This document shows, piece by piece, positions 1-5,486 of a stretch of DNA of 7,599 nucleotides. Under the pieces are notes generated by a model. That model searched no databases and was not told the origin of the DNA. It saw nothing but the letters and a program-made list of their open reading frames with translations. The position numbers and the translations under genes are program-made. Source of the stretch: Hydrogenophaga sp. (GTDB lineage Bacteria; Pseudomonadota; Gammaproteobacteria; Burkholderiales; Burkholderiaceae_C); contig JAABRN010000528.1 in the NCBI GenBank assembly GCA_011390855.1, positions 1 through 7,599 on the forward strand. Reading direction: 5' to 3'. The number at the start of each line of letters is the position of its first letter. The stretch's first letter is position 1.

Positions 1-36
1 GACGTCGGCGCGGTCAGCTGCGGTTTCTAGGATCAT
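1..36 (-). other. Possible 5' end of a further minus-strand gene, cut by the window edge
   Basis: Downstream of the Nudix gene, a minus-strand frame opens with ATG at 36. A GTG at 54 is in the same frame and would start 1 nt after the Nudix stop. The frame stays open to base 1 and encodes only MILETAADRADV, or 18 residues from the GTG. No clear ribosome binding site precedes either start and no family is recognisable from so few residues. Plus-strand frames across the same bases reach stops at 28-30 and 36-38, so the tail of a convergent plus-strand gene is equally possible. This stretch is unresolved. Confidence 0.2.
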
Positions 37-55
37 AGCGGCGGCGCCCGCCACA

Positions 56-739
56 TCAGGTAGACAGCAGGCGGTAGAAGTTGCGCAACATGCCGGCCGT
101 GGCACCCCAGATGAAGCGCTCGCTGGGGCCATCCTGATAGGGCATTGAGTACCACTCGCGCACCACACCCTCAAACTCGAACACGTGCCGGCGGTGGTGG
201 GCCGGGTTCATCAGGAACGCCAGCGGCACCTCGAACACATCGGCCACCTCATAGGGATTGGGCTGTGGCAGAAAATCGGGCTGCACCAGCCCGACCACAG
301 GCGTGATGATGAACGCGCTGCCGGTGGTGTAAGTCGGCAAGGTACCCAGCACTTCAATGGCGTCTGGCCGCAAACCGATTTCTTCATGGGCTTCGCGCAG
401 CGCCGTGGCGGTGGGGTCCACATCTTCAGCGTCCACCTTGCCGCCTGGCAAGGCGATCTGGCCAGAGTGTGTGGACAGGTGGGCCGTGCGCTGGGTCAGG
501 ATCACCGTGAGACGGTCCCGCATCACCAAGGGAAGCAACACCGCCGCGTGCGCCACTTCACGGTTCATGAATTTCTGTTCGCGATGCAGCTCAGGGGTCC
601 ACACGGGTGGGCGGGCAAACAGGCTGCGCAGGCCGTCGGGCGTCATCCGGTCGGCATGGGCCGGGCGCAGCACATGGTCATCGTCCCGCACCAGCACGGG
701 CACTTCACGGGGATCAAACTGGGGCAGCAACTGGGTCAT
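56..739 (-). CDS. Nudix hydrolase, CoA pyrophosphatase (NudL/YeaB-like)
   Basis: Predicted to hydrolyse the pyrophosphate bond of coenzyme A and its derivatives, giving 3',5'-ADP and 4'-phosphopantetheine, a cytosolic housekeeping role in CoA turnover. Counting from MTQLLPQFDP, the CoA-pyrophosphatase signature is at residues 81-100 (LTQR, then H91-SGQ, then LPGG). The Nudix catalytic part REAHEEIGL is at 115-123, with E116, E119 and E120 as likely metal ligands. The C-terminal FIWGATAGMLR (209-219) is typical of this subfamily. At 227 aa the length is normal. The start is uncertain: ATG at 739 fits the usual N-terminus (MTQ...FDPR.VPV), but ATG at 772 and GTG at 790 are in frame, and none has a good Shine-Dalgarno sequence. 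The rplS terminator lies upstream, so it is probably transcribed separately, though I see no convincing promoter. Substrate choice is inferred from the family. Confidence 0.9.
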   Translation of the reverse strand: MTQLLPQFDPREVPVLVRDDDHVLRPAHADRMTPDGLRSLFARPPVWTPELHREQKFMNREVAHAAVLLPLVMRDRLTVILTQRTAHLSTHSGQIALPGGKVDAEDVDPTATALREAHEEIGLRPDAIEVLGTLPTYTTGSAFIITPVVGLVQPDFLPQPNPYEVADVFEVPLAFLMNPAHHRRHVFEFEGVVREWYSMPYQDGPSERFIWGATAGMLRNFYRLLST

Positions 740-851
740 GGGGAGCGAAAAACAAGCAATGTCGGGCTTCATTCTGAAGCAATACCGCACATACGCGTGT
801 CAGATACGGGCCTCAGTCCTGCCCACAGGCAACGGAGTGTGGAGCACCCAG

Positions 852-880
852 AAAAAAGGCCGCTCCAGGGAGCGGCCTTT
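852..880 (-). terminator. Intrinsic terminator after rplS
   Basis: A perfect 10-bp stem (855-864 AAAGGCCGCT with 871-880 AGCGGCCTTT) encloses a 6-nt loop. Read on the minus strand, it runs into six T residues (857 down to 852). This is a textbook Rho-independent terminator, about 30 nt past the rplS stop. It closes the rpsP-rimM-trmD-rplS unit and separates it from the Nudix gene. Confidence 0.92.
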
Positions 881-911
881 CAGCGATGAAGCGGGCCCCA
901 TGGCCTGCGCA

Positions 912-1268
912 TCAAGCGCCCAGCTTTTCCTTGATACGTGCCGACTTGCCGCTGCGCTCGCGCAGGTAGTAAAGCTTGGCGCGGCGGACGTCACCACGGC
1001 GCTTGACTTCGATCTTGGCAATACGGGGGCTGTACAGCGGGAAGGTACGCTCGACGCCTTCGCCGTTGGAGATCTTGCGAACGATGAAGCTGGAGTTCAG
1101 GCCACGGTTGCGGCGGGCGATCACCACACCTTCGTAAGCCTGCACACGCTTGCGCGTGCCTTCGACCACGTTCACGCTCACGATGACGGTGTCACCAGGG
1201 GCAAACGGGGGGATGTCTTTGTTCAAGCGAGCAATTTCTTCTTGCTCAAGGGTCTGGATGAGGTTCAT
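912..1268 (-). CDS. rplS: 50S ribosomal protein bL19
   Basis: Ribosomal protein bL19 sits at the interface of the two subunits near the 30S body. The 118-aa product starts [15 protein letters not shown] and carries the family core: PGDTVIV, then [26 protein letters not shown] and the basic tail [20 protein letters not shown]. The length is usual for bacterial bL19. The start at 1268 is chosen over an upstream in-frame start at 1289 because AGGA lies 5-8 nt ahead of it (AGGAAACCATG) and because family members begin MN.I. It is the last gene of the operon, 150 nt behind trmD, with its own promoter-like sequence in that gap and a strong terminator behind it. Confidence 0.98.
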   Translation of the reverse strand: MNLIQTLEQEEIARLNKDIPPFAPGDTVIVSVNVVEGTRKRVQAYEGVVIARRNRGLNSSFIVRKISNGEGVERTFPLYSPRIAKIEVKRRGDVRRAKLYYLRERSGKSARIKEKLGA

Positions 1269-1418
1269 GGTTTCCTGATTCACGATCATGCCCGCGCTGC
1301 ACTAAAGGCCACGAATCCGGCAGGGGCCCTGTCCAGTGGGTCCATGAAACATGGATTCCATTGCGGGCTGGCCCGGTCACGGCGGCCGGTCAGAGGATCG
1401 AAAAGCCTTTGATTATAG
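1269..1418 (-). promoter_or_regulatory. Structured leader of rplS in the trmD-rplS gap
   Basis: This gap of 150 nt is long for this operon. Read on the minus strand it contains a perfect 6-bp hairpin with a 3-nt loop (TCCATG TTT CATGGA, 1341-1355). That overlaps an alternative small dyad ATGGAtTCCAT (1351-1361). There is also a GC-rich CGGGC-CA-GCCCG element. No credible ORF fills it. With the promoter at 1412-1440 it would form an untranslated leader of about 137 nt. Its length and hairpins suggest post-transcriptional control of bL19 supply, but I cannot match it to a known leader motif. Confidence 0.4.
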
Positions 1419-1440
1419 CTATTTGCGGGAACGCAGGAAA
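1412..1440 (-). promoter_or_regulatory. Internal promoter for rplS
   Basis: On the minus strand a perfect TATAAT (1417 down to 1412) begins 1 nt after the trmD stop codon TAG. At exactly 17 nt upstream is TTTCCT (1440-1435), a weak -35 matching TTGACA at three positions and lying inside the end of trmD. The predicted start point is near 1405. The region just downstream shares a 21-nt block with the rpsP promoter region (see findings), which strengthens the call. Confidence 0.6.
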
Positions 1441-2189
1441 GCTTCGTCTTGCGCTGACAAGGCTCCCTGGGCACGCGCCTGTTCCAGCAAGTCCGGTCGC
1501 AGGCCGGCGGTGAGCGCCAGACTCTGCTCGCGGCGGTACCTGGCGATGCGCTCATGGTGCCCGCCCAGCAACACGTCGGGCGCCTGCATGGGCCCGGTGG
1601 GCCCTTGCCAGACTTCCGGGCGGGTGTGATGAGGACTGTCCAGCAGACCATCGAGTGCCGGGTTGAAACTGTCCTGCTGGTGACTGCCCTCGTCGCTGAG
1701 CACGCCGGGCTGCAGGCGGGCCACGGCGTCGAGCAGCGCCATGGCAGGAATCTCGCCACCTGAAAGCACGAAGTCGCCAAGGCTGACCTGGATGTCGACG
1801 CAGGCGTCGACAAAGCGCTGATCCACCCCCTCGTACCGGCCGCATACCAGCACGGCGCCCTCCCCCTTCGCCCAGGACTCGACGCCCGTGTGTGAAAGGC
1901 GTTCACCGGTGGGAGTGAACATCACCACCGGGGCCAGGTGGCCTGGCGGATCAGCCCGATCGGCCCGAACCGCCTGCAGGCATTTCCACAAGGGTTCGGC
2001 CATCATGACCATGCCCGGGCCGCCTCCAAAAGGACGGTCGTCCACCCGCCTGTACTGGCCTTCGGCAAAGTCTCTGAGATTCCAGAGCCGCACGTTCACC
2101 AGGCCGCCCTCGAAAGCCCGCCGATTGATGCCGCTCTTGAAAAACGGCTCAAACAGTTCAGGAAACAGGGTGATGACGTCGAATCGCAT
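1419..2189 (-). CDS. trmD: tRNA (guanine-N1)-methyltransferase TrmD
   Basis: TrmD is an SPOUT-class methyltransferase. As a homodimer it moves a methyl group from S-adenosylmethionine to N1 of G37 next to the anticodon, preventing +1 frameshifting. The 256-aa product shows the family landmarks in order: MRFDVITLFPELF (1-13), VDDRPFGGGPGMVM (49-62), the AdoMet trefoil-knot motifs LVCGRYEGVD (114-123) and SLGDFVLSGGEIPAM (136-150), then SHQQDSF (169-175). D173 sits where the catalytic aspartate is expected and R158 is the neighbouring conserved arginine. The C-terminal tRNA-binding helices (HHTRPE onward) are complete. The start ATG at 2189 begins the conserved N-terminus. A G-rich tract (GGGGGGA) lies about 13 nt ahead, longer than ideal spacing. 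It follows rimM by 22 nt in the same operon. Confidence 0.98.
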   Translation of the reverse strand: MRFDVITLFPELFEPFFKSGINRRAFEGGLVNVRLWNLRDFAEGQYRRVDDRPFGGGPGMVMMAEPLWKCLQAVRADRADPPGHLAPVVMFTPTGERLSHTGVESWAKGEGAVLVCGRYEGVDQRFVDACVDIQVSLGDFVLSGGEIPAMALLDAVARLQPGVLSDEGSHQQDSFNPALDGLLDSPHHTRPEVWQGPTGPMQAPDVLLGGHHERIARYRREQSLALTAGLRPDLLEQARAQGALSAQDEAFLRSRK

Positions 2190-2211
2190 GAGGGTATTGT
2201 CCCCCCGGAAT

Positions 2212-2811
2212 TCAATAGTCTTTTTGCCAGTCGACGGTGATGCGGCGGGCCACCCGATCCACGTCGTCCACGTAGGCTGAAACGAACGGAATCATGCGCT
2301 CGGCGACCTGCTGGACACCATCGATGGTGTCGGTGAATTCGAGCACCAGCACCGCATTGGGGCCTGTCGACATGAGGTCCCGAACCACGCCCATGTGCTC
2401 CCCTTCGCGGTTGACCACATCGAGGCCGATCAGGTCGACCCAGTAGTACTCGCCTTCGGGGGTGGGCGGAAACACACTGCGGGGTACGTAGATACGAACA
2501 CCCTTGAGCGCCTCTGAAGCACTGCGGTCGTCCACACCCTCAAATCGGGCAACCACGCCGTCGGCATGCATCTTGATGTCGGCCACGGAGACCACAACAT
2601 CGCCGACAAAAGCCGAAAAGCCACGCGCGAAGCGGGCTTCGGGTGGCTGGAGAAACCATTCACGGGATGCAAACAGGGCCTGCGTGTCAGTGCTGTGGGG
2701 GTGGATTCGCATCCACCCCTTGATGCCCCAGGCTTCCTGGATGCGGCCCAGTTCGACGGCATCGTCTGGCAGGACCGATGCGGCGAAAGGCGTAAGCAAC
2801 GGGCTGCTCAC
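2212..2811 (-). CDS. rimM: Ribosome maturation factor RimM
   Basis: RimM binds uS19 in the 30S head and helps 16S rRNA processing and late 30S assembly. The 199-aa product has the N-terminal RimM domain (AVELGRIQEAWGIKGWMRI, about 18-36, through EGVDDRSASEALKG at 91-104). The C-terminal PRC-barrel domain opens with EYYWVDLIG (121-129) and ends ITVDWQKDY. It is somewhat longer than the usual 170-180 aa because of about 18 extra N-terminal residues. The first possible start is GTG at 2811. It has no Shine-Dalgarno and sits at the edge of a 9-bp hairpin. A TTG at 2799 has AGGTGA 8 nt ahead and would remove four residues; either could be used. It lies 27 nt after rpsP and in the same frame, so only the rpsP stop and nine codons separate the two. 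Confidence 0.96.
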   Translation of the reverse strand: MSSPLLTPFAASVLPDDAVELGRIQEAWGIKGWMRIHPHSTDTQALFASREWFLQPPEARFARGFSAFVGDVVVSVADIKMHADGVVARFEGVDDRSASEALKGVRIYVPRSVFPPTPEGEYYWVDLIGLDVVNREGEHMGVVRDLMSTGPNAVLVLEFTDTIDGVQQVAERMIPFVSAYVDDVDRVARRITVDWQKDY

Positions 2812-2833
2812 CTGAATGTCAACAGAGCAGCCC
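2801..2833 (-). promoter_or_regulatory. Hairpin over the rimM translation start
   Basis: In the mRNA a perfect 9-bp stem (GGGCTGCTC at 2833-2825 with GAGCAGCCC at 2809-2801) closes a 15-nt loop. The last base of the GTG start codon (2811-2809) is in the stem, and the SD-like AGGTGA straddles the loop edge. No T-tract follows, so it is not an intrinsic terminator. It probably limits rimM initiation relative to rpsP. Confidence 0.6.
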
Positions 2834-2838
2834 GAGGA

Positions 2839-3093
2839 TCAGGCGGCGACCTTTTCGGCGTTCTGCTTGACCAGACGGGCCACGGTATCGGACGGGGTAG
2901 CACCCACGCCGGTCCAGTAGGTCAGACGGTCCACGGCAATGCGCAGGGGCTCTTCACCGCCGCGAGCGAGCGGGTTGTAGAAGCCAATGCGCTCGATAAA
3001 GCGGCCATCGCGGCGATTGCGCTTGTCGGCAACCACGATGTTGTAGAACGGACGGGATTTAGAACCGCCACGGGAGAGTCGGATGACGACCAT
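2839..3093 (-). CDS. rpsP: 30S ribosomal protein bS16
   Basis: Ribosomal protein bS16 is a primary-to-intermediate binder of the 16S 5' domain, needed for 30S assembly. The 84-aa product starts [20 protein letters not shown], has the core [14 protein letters not shown], and continues [22 protein letters not shown]. Length and motifs are exactly those of the family. The ATG at 3093 has a good Shine-Dalgarno (AAGGA, spaced 7 nt). It is the first gene of the operon, with a perfect -10 box about 150 nt upstream. RimM acts on the same subunit, which matches the conserved gene order. Confidence 0.98.
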   Translation of the reverse strand: MVVIRLSRGGSKSRPFYNIVVADKRNRRDGRFIERIGFYNPLARGGEEPLRIAVDRLTYWTGVGATPSDTVARLVKQNAEKVAA

Positions 3094-3240
3094 GATTTAT
3101 CCTTCGGGTGGAGAGGTACCAAAATCGGTACTTCACCGGGCTCTTGCGAGATGCAACACATCTGACACAAGAACCCGCTTGATTGCAGCGCCTGAGACAC
3201 ACGACTGACCACCCGGCCAGCGAAACGCCGCAAAGCCTGC
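3094..3240 (-). promoter_or_regulatory. 5' leader of the rpsP operon
   Basis: About 140 nt of leader lie between the predicted start point near 3235 and the rpsP ATG. It contains a short hairpin, GTACC GATTTT GGTAC (3131 down to 3116), about 12 nt upstream of the Shine-Dalgarno. An ATG at about 3153 opens a frame that overlaps the start of rpsP, but it has no ribosome binding site. No known leader motif is recognised. Autogenous control by bS16 is possible but not shown by the sequence. Confidence 0.35.
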
Positions 3241-3249
3241 GATTATAGC
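3229..3249 (-). promoter_or_regulatory. Promoter core of the rpsP operon
   Basis: On the minus strand a perfect TATAAT (3247 down to 3242) lies within GCTATAATC. The best -35 at 17-18 nt (GCCTTA or TGCCTT) is poor, so strength would rest on the -10 and downstream bases. The following AGGCTTT.CG matches the rplS promoter region at nearly every base. The position, in the divergent gap before a ribosomal protein operon, supports the call. Confidence 0.6.
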
Positions 3250-3302
3250 CCGTGCCGTGTCCTTTAAGGCAGCACTTCTTTCTTTCCACCCAAGCCTCAC
3301 TC

Positions 3303-3842
3303 ATGCCGCTCATTCGCCCCAGCGTCGACAACGATCTCGACGCCATCACCCGCATCTATGCCCACCACGTGCTGCATGGCACGGGAACCTTCGAGACCAC
3401 CCCGCCCGGCAGCGCCGACATGGCCAGCCGTCGAGCCGATGTATTGTCCAAAGGGCTGCCCTGGCTGGTTGTCGAAGAAGGCGATCAGGTCCTGGGTTTT
3501 GCCTATGGGAACTGGTTCAAGCCACGCCCCGCCTACCGTTTTTCGGTTGAAGATTCCATCTACATGGCGCCCGAAGCGTCAGGCAAGGGAATGGGCCGTG
3601 CCCTGCTGGCCGAGTTGATGGCGGCATTCGAACGAGCCGGCGCGCGCAAGGTCATGGCCGTGATTGGGGATTCGGCCAACGCTGGCTCGATCGGGGTTCA
3701 CAAAGCGCTGGGCTTTGAACACGTAGGGATCGTGCAGTCGTGTGGCTGGAAATTCGACCGTTGGCTCGACATCGTGCTGATGCAGAAGAGTCTGGGGCTC
3801 GGTGACAGCACGCCACCCACCGACATCGAAGGCCGTCAGTGA
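3303..3842 (+). CDS. GNAT N-acetyltransferase, phosphinothricin/methionine-sulfoximine type (PAT/MnaT-like)
   Basis: A cytosolic acetyl-CoA-dependent N-acetyltransferase. Close families acetylate phosphinothricin, methionine sulfoximine or sulfone, or related amino acids. The 179-aa product begins MPLIRPSVDND, with IYAHHVLHGTGTFE (18-31) typical of this subgroup. It continues WLVVEEGDQVLGFAYG (54-69) and Y78-R-F-S-V-E-DSIY (78-87), then the acetyl-CoA pyrophosphate loop ASGKGMG (92-98), followed by N126 and ALGFEHVG (135-142). The segment GWKFDRWLDIVLMQ (148-161) is also characteristic. The ATG at 3303 matches the family start; an in-frame GTG at 3252 would add 17 atypical residues. No Shine-Dalgarno precedes either. 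It is divergent from rpsP and overlaps the next gene by 4 nt. The exact substrate cannot be read from the sequence. Confidence 0.92.
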   Translation: MPLIRPSVDNDLDAITRIYAHHVLHGTGTFETTPPGSADMASRRADVLSKGLPWLVVEEGDQVLGFAYGNWFKPRPAYRFSVEDSIYMAPEASGKGMGRALLAELMAAFERAGARKVMAVIGDSANAGSIGVHKALGFEHVGIVQSCGWKFDRWLDIVLMQKSLGLGDSTPPTDIEGRQ

Positions 3843-4309
3843 GCGCCGCGCGCAAGAACAAGACGCTCGCCGTCTGGCTGGCGTTGCTGGGTGGCACGCT
3901 CGGCTTGCACCGCTTCTATCTGCGTGGCCTGGGCGACTGGGTGGGTTGGCTGCACCCGGTGCCTGCCGCGCTGGGATGGTGGGGCGTGGACCGGGTGCTC
4001 ACCTACGGACAGGACGACAAACTCTCGTGGGTGCTGATTCCCCTTCTGGGCGCGACCGTGGCGGCCAGCTGCCTGATGGCCATCATCTATGCGCTGACCG
4101 AAAAAGAAAAATGGAACCAGCAGTTCAATCCGGCGCTTGCAGCAGACGCGAGCGCCGGCAGCACCAACTGGCTGACCATCGGCGCACTGGTGTTCTCTCT
4201 GCTGGTCGGTACCACTGCCTTCATGGGCAGTCTTGTTTACGGGCTTGAGAAGTACTTCGTATACGCAGTTGCAGAGGGAAACAAAATCAGCCAGCCTGAT
4301 GCTGACTGA
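3839..4309 (+). CDS. Small membrane protein with TM2-type domain
   Basis: An inner-membrane protein of 156 aa whose N-terminal part carries the TM2 pattern: KNKTLAVWLALLGGTLG (6-22), then the conserved HRFYLRG (24-30). The first helix is about 9-28. Further hydrophobic stretches lie at about 40-52, 63-87 and 111-133, and the tail is polar (GNKISQPDAD). The segment TEKEKWNQQFNPA between the last two helices is charged and probably cytosolic or periplasmic. It starts with GTG at 3839, inside the stop region of the GNAT gene (GTGA overlap), with AAGG about 6 nt ahead, so translation is probably coupled. TM2 proteins have no settled bacterial function. The pairing with an acetyltransferase does not reveal one. 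Confidence 0.8.
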   Translation: MSAARKNKTLAVWLALLGGTLGLHRFYLRGLGDWVGWLHPVPAALGWWGVDRVLTYGQDDKLSWVLIPLLGATVAASCLMAIIYALTEKEKWNQQFNPALAADASAGSTNWLTIGALVFSLLVGTTAFMGSLVYGLEKYFVYAVAEGNKISQPDAD

Positions 4310-4448
4310 AACGCCAGGTGGGCTGGCGGTGTTGGCTGAGACGGCCTCGACACGTCAATAACGAAGTGCCTGATCAGGGACACCGAAGATCCAGCTCCAC
4401 CGATCCAAGGCGCCGCGTGGGATTGGTCGTGTGCGCGCGGAGGTTCCC
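4310..4448. terminator. Convergent intergenic region with a weak bidirectional hairpin
   Basis: This 139-nt gap lies between the converging TM2-protein and AEC-transporter genes. At 4312-4328 a 6-bp stem (CGCCAG / CTGGCG) with a 5-nt loop is followed, on the minus strand, by TTT, giving a weak terminator for the AEC gene. On the plus strand the T-tract is poor. A 10-bp palindrome CCTGATCAGG (4369-4378) has no assigned role. No gene is seen here. Confidence 0.4.
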
Positions 4449-5402
4449 TCACATCCAGGACATCACCAGCATCACCAGACTCAAGGTGAACATCGCCACC
4501 ACGGTGGACACACCCATGCTCGCAGTCGTCGCCTCCTGAGCCACTTCGTACCGCTGTGCAAAGAGCAACAGGTTGGCGCCAATGGGCAGTGCAGCTGCCA
4601 CAACCATCACCGTCAAAGGCAATCCGCTGATGCCGAATGCCCAGGCGCTGATGCCCACCATCACGGGCAACACCAGGTTCTTGAACAAGGTGGTCCACAG
4701 CGCAGAATGCCAGTGCCCTGTGAGCGGGGTGCGCGCCAGGGTGATGCCCACCAGCACGAGCGCAATGGGGCCAAAGGCGTTACCCAGCAACTGCAGTGGC
4801 CGGTCTATCACCGTAGGCAAGATCCAGCCGGTCTGCGCAAACAGCAAACCGCACATGATCGGCAGGGGCACCGGGTGGATCAATGCGCTCTTGAAGGCAG
4901 ACCATGTAGTGGCCAGCAGGTGCGGCTTTTCCATGCCGGCCTGGTGATTTTCGCGCGCCACCGCCAGTTCCAGCACCACTGTGGCGGTGGTCAGCAATAT
5001 CAGCGCGTGCACAGACACCAAGGTGAGCAGCGTCACCAGACCCGCCTGGCCGTAGGCCAGTTCCACCAGCGTGATGCCGATCATCACCATATTCGAAAAA
5101 ACCCCGGCGAGTGCCAGCACCACGCTGCGCCGGTTGAAGCCGCGCCAGCCAATCAACACAGTCAACAGCACTCCAGCCGCCAGAAAGTAGGCCCCCAGCG
5201 GCCTGAGATCCAGCTCTTCAAAACGCACCGCGCTCATGGTGCGAAAAAGCAGCGCAGGAATCAGCAGCAGAAAGACCAGATTCGACAGATCCTTGATGGC
5301 GGCATCCCTGATCCATTGCATGCGCCCGGCCATGAAGCCGATCGCGATCAGCAGGAAGACAGGAGTAAGTGAGGCAAAGACGGGGTGGGCAGAAAAGTTC
5401 AC
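4449..5402 (-). CDS. AEC-family (auxin efflux carrier-like) transporter
   Basis: A predicted inner-membrane secondary transporter of the AEC/BART group; bacterial members export or import small organic acids such as malate or malonate. The 317-aa product has about ten hydrophobic segments in two related halves. The N-half contains TPVFLLIAIGFMAGR (13-27), NLVFLLLIPALLFRTM (41-56) and VFSNMVMIGITLVELAYG (101-118). The C-half contains HPVPLPIMCGLLF (176-188), GPIALVLVGITLA (211-223) and the conserved ALPIGANLLLFAQRY (271-285), then STVVAMFTL. The start is GTG at 5402. It is the first start after an in-frame TAA (5414-5412) and has no clear Shine-Dalgarno, and its codon lies in an inverted repeat. 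It follows the TetR gene by 80 nt on the same strand and may be co-transcribed. The substrate is unknown. Confidence 0.9.
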   Translation of the reverse strand: MNFSAHPVFASLTPVFLLIAIGFMAGRMQWIRDAAIKDLSNLVFLLLIPALLFRTMSAVRFEELDLRPLGAYFLAAGVLLTVLIGWRGFNRRSVVLALAGVFSNMVMIGITLVELAYGQAGLVTLLTLVSVHALILLTTATVVLELAVARENHQAGMEKPHLLATTWSAFKSALIHPVPLPIMCGLLFAQTGWILPTVIDRPLQLLGNAFGPIALVLVGITLARTPLTGHWHSALWTTLFKNLVLPVMVGISAWAFGISGLPLTVMVVAAALPIGANLLLFAQRYEVAQEATTASMGVSTVVAMFTLSLVMLVMSWM

Positions 5403-5430
5403 GCGTCGATGTTAAGGCCGTCGACGCGTG
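5400..5430 (-). repeat. 10-bp inverted repeat spanning the AEC transporter start
   Basis: CACGCGTCGA and TCGACGCGTG form a perfect 10-bp inverted repeat with an 11-nt spacer (5410-5420). In the minus-strand transcript the GTG start codon (5402-5400) is the last triplet of the 3' arm, so it would be base-paired. AACTTTT follows the stem. Possible roles are a hairpin limiting initiation, a weak attenuator, or a protein-binding dyad. Confidence 0.6.
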
Positions 5431-5486
5431 GAACCCTCCAATGAGGCCGCGCCAGACAAAACGGTAAGCCATTCGGCGGAGGTCAT
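5412..5486 (-). other. Candidate 24-codon small ORF between the TetR and AEC genes
   Basis: An ATG overlaps the TetR stop as ATGA (5486-5483). It opens a frame reading MTSAEWLTVLSGAASLEG, then STRRRP, ending in TAA at 5412, 9 nt before and in frame with the AEC GTG. A G-rich GGGGGAA lies about 11 nt ahead of it. It could couple translation from the TetR gene to the transporter, or be a chance frame. No homology is recognised. Confidence 0.2.

Noticed and set aside
357..1412. Long plus-strand open frame (351 codons) across the Nudix and rplS genes
   Set aside because: It runs antisense to two clearly recognisable genes and crosses the terminator. Its translation is rich in Ser, Arg and Trp without any family motif. 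It is a by-product of high GC content.
2801..2833. Intrinsic terminator or attenuator between rpsP and rimM
   Set aside because: The 9-bp hairpin is real, but no T-tract follows it on the minus strand and the downstream genes need transcription through it.
2566..3165. Plus-strand open frame opposite rimM and rpsP
   Set aside because: It overlaps two conserved ribosomal operon genes on the other strand and shows no motif of its own.
4431..5372. Plus-strand open frame (313 codons) opposite the AEC transporter
   Set aside because: The translation is dominated by Gln, His and Arg, as expected for the complement of a hydrophobic membrane protein gene. It has no family motif or ribosome binding site.
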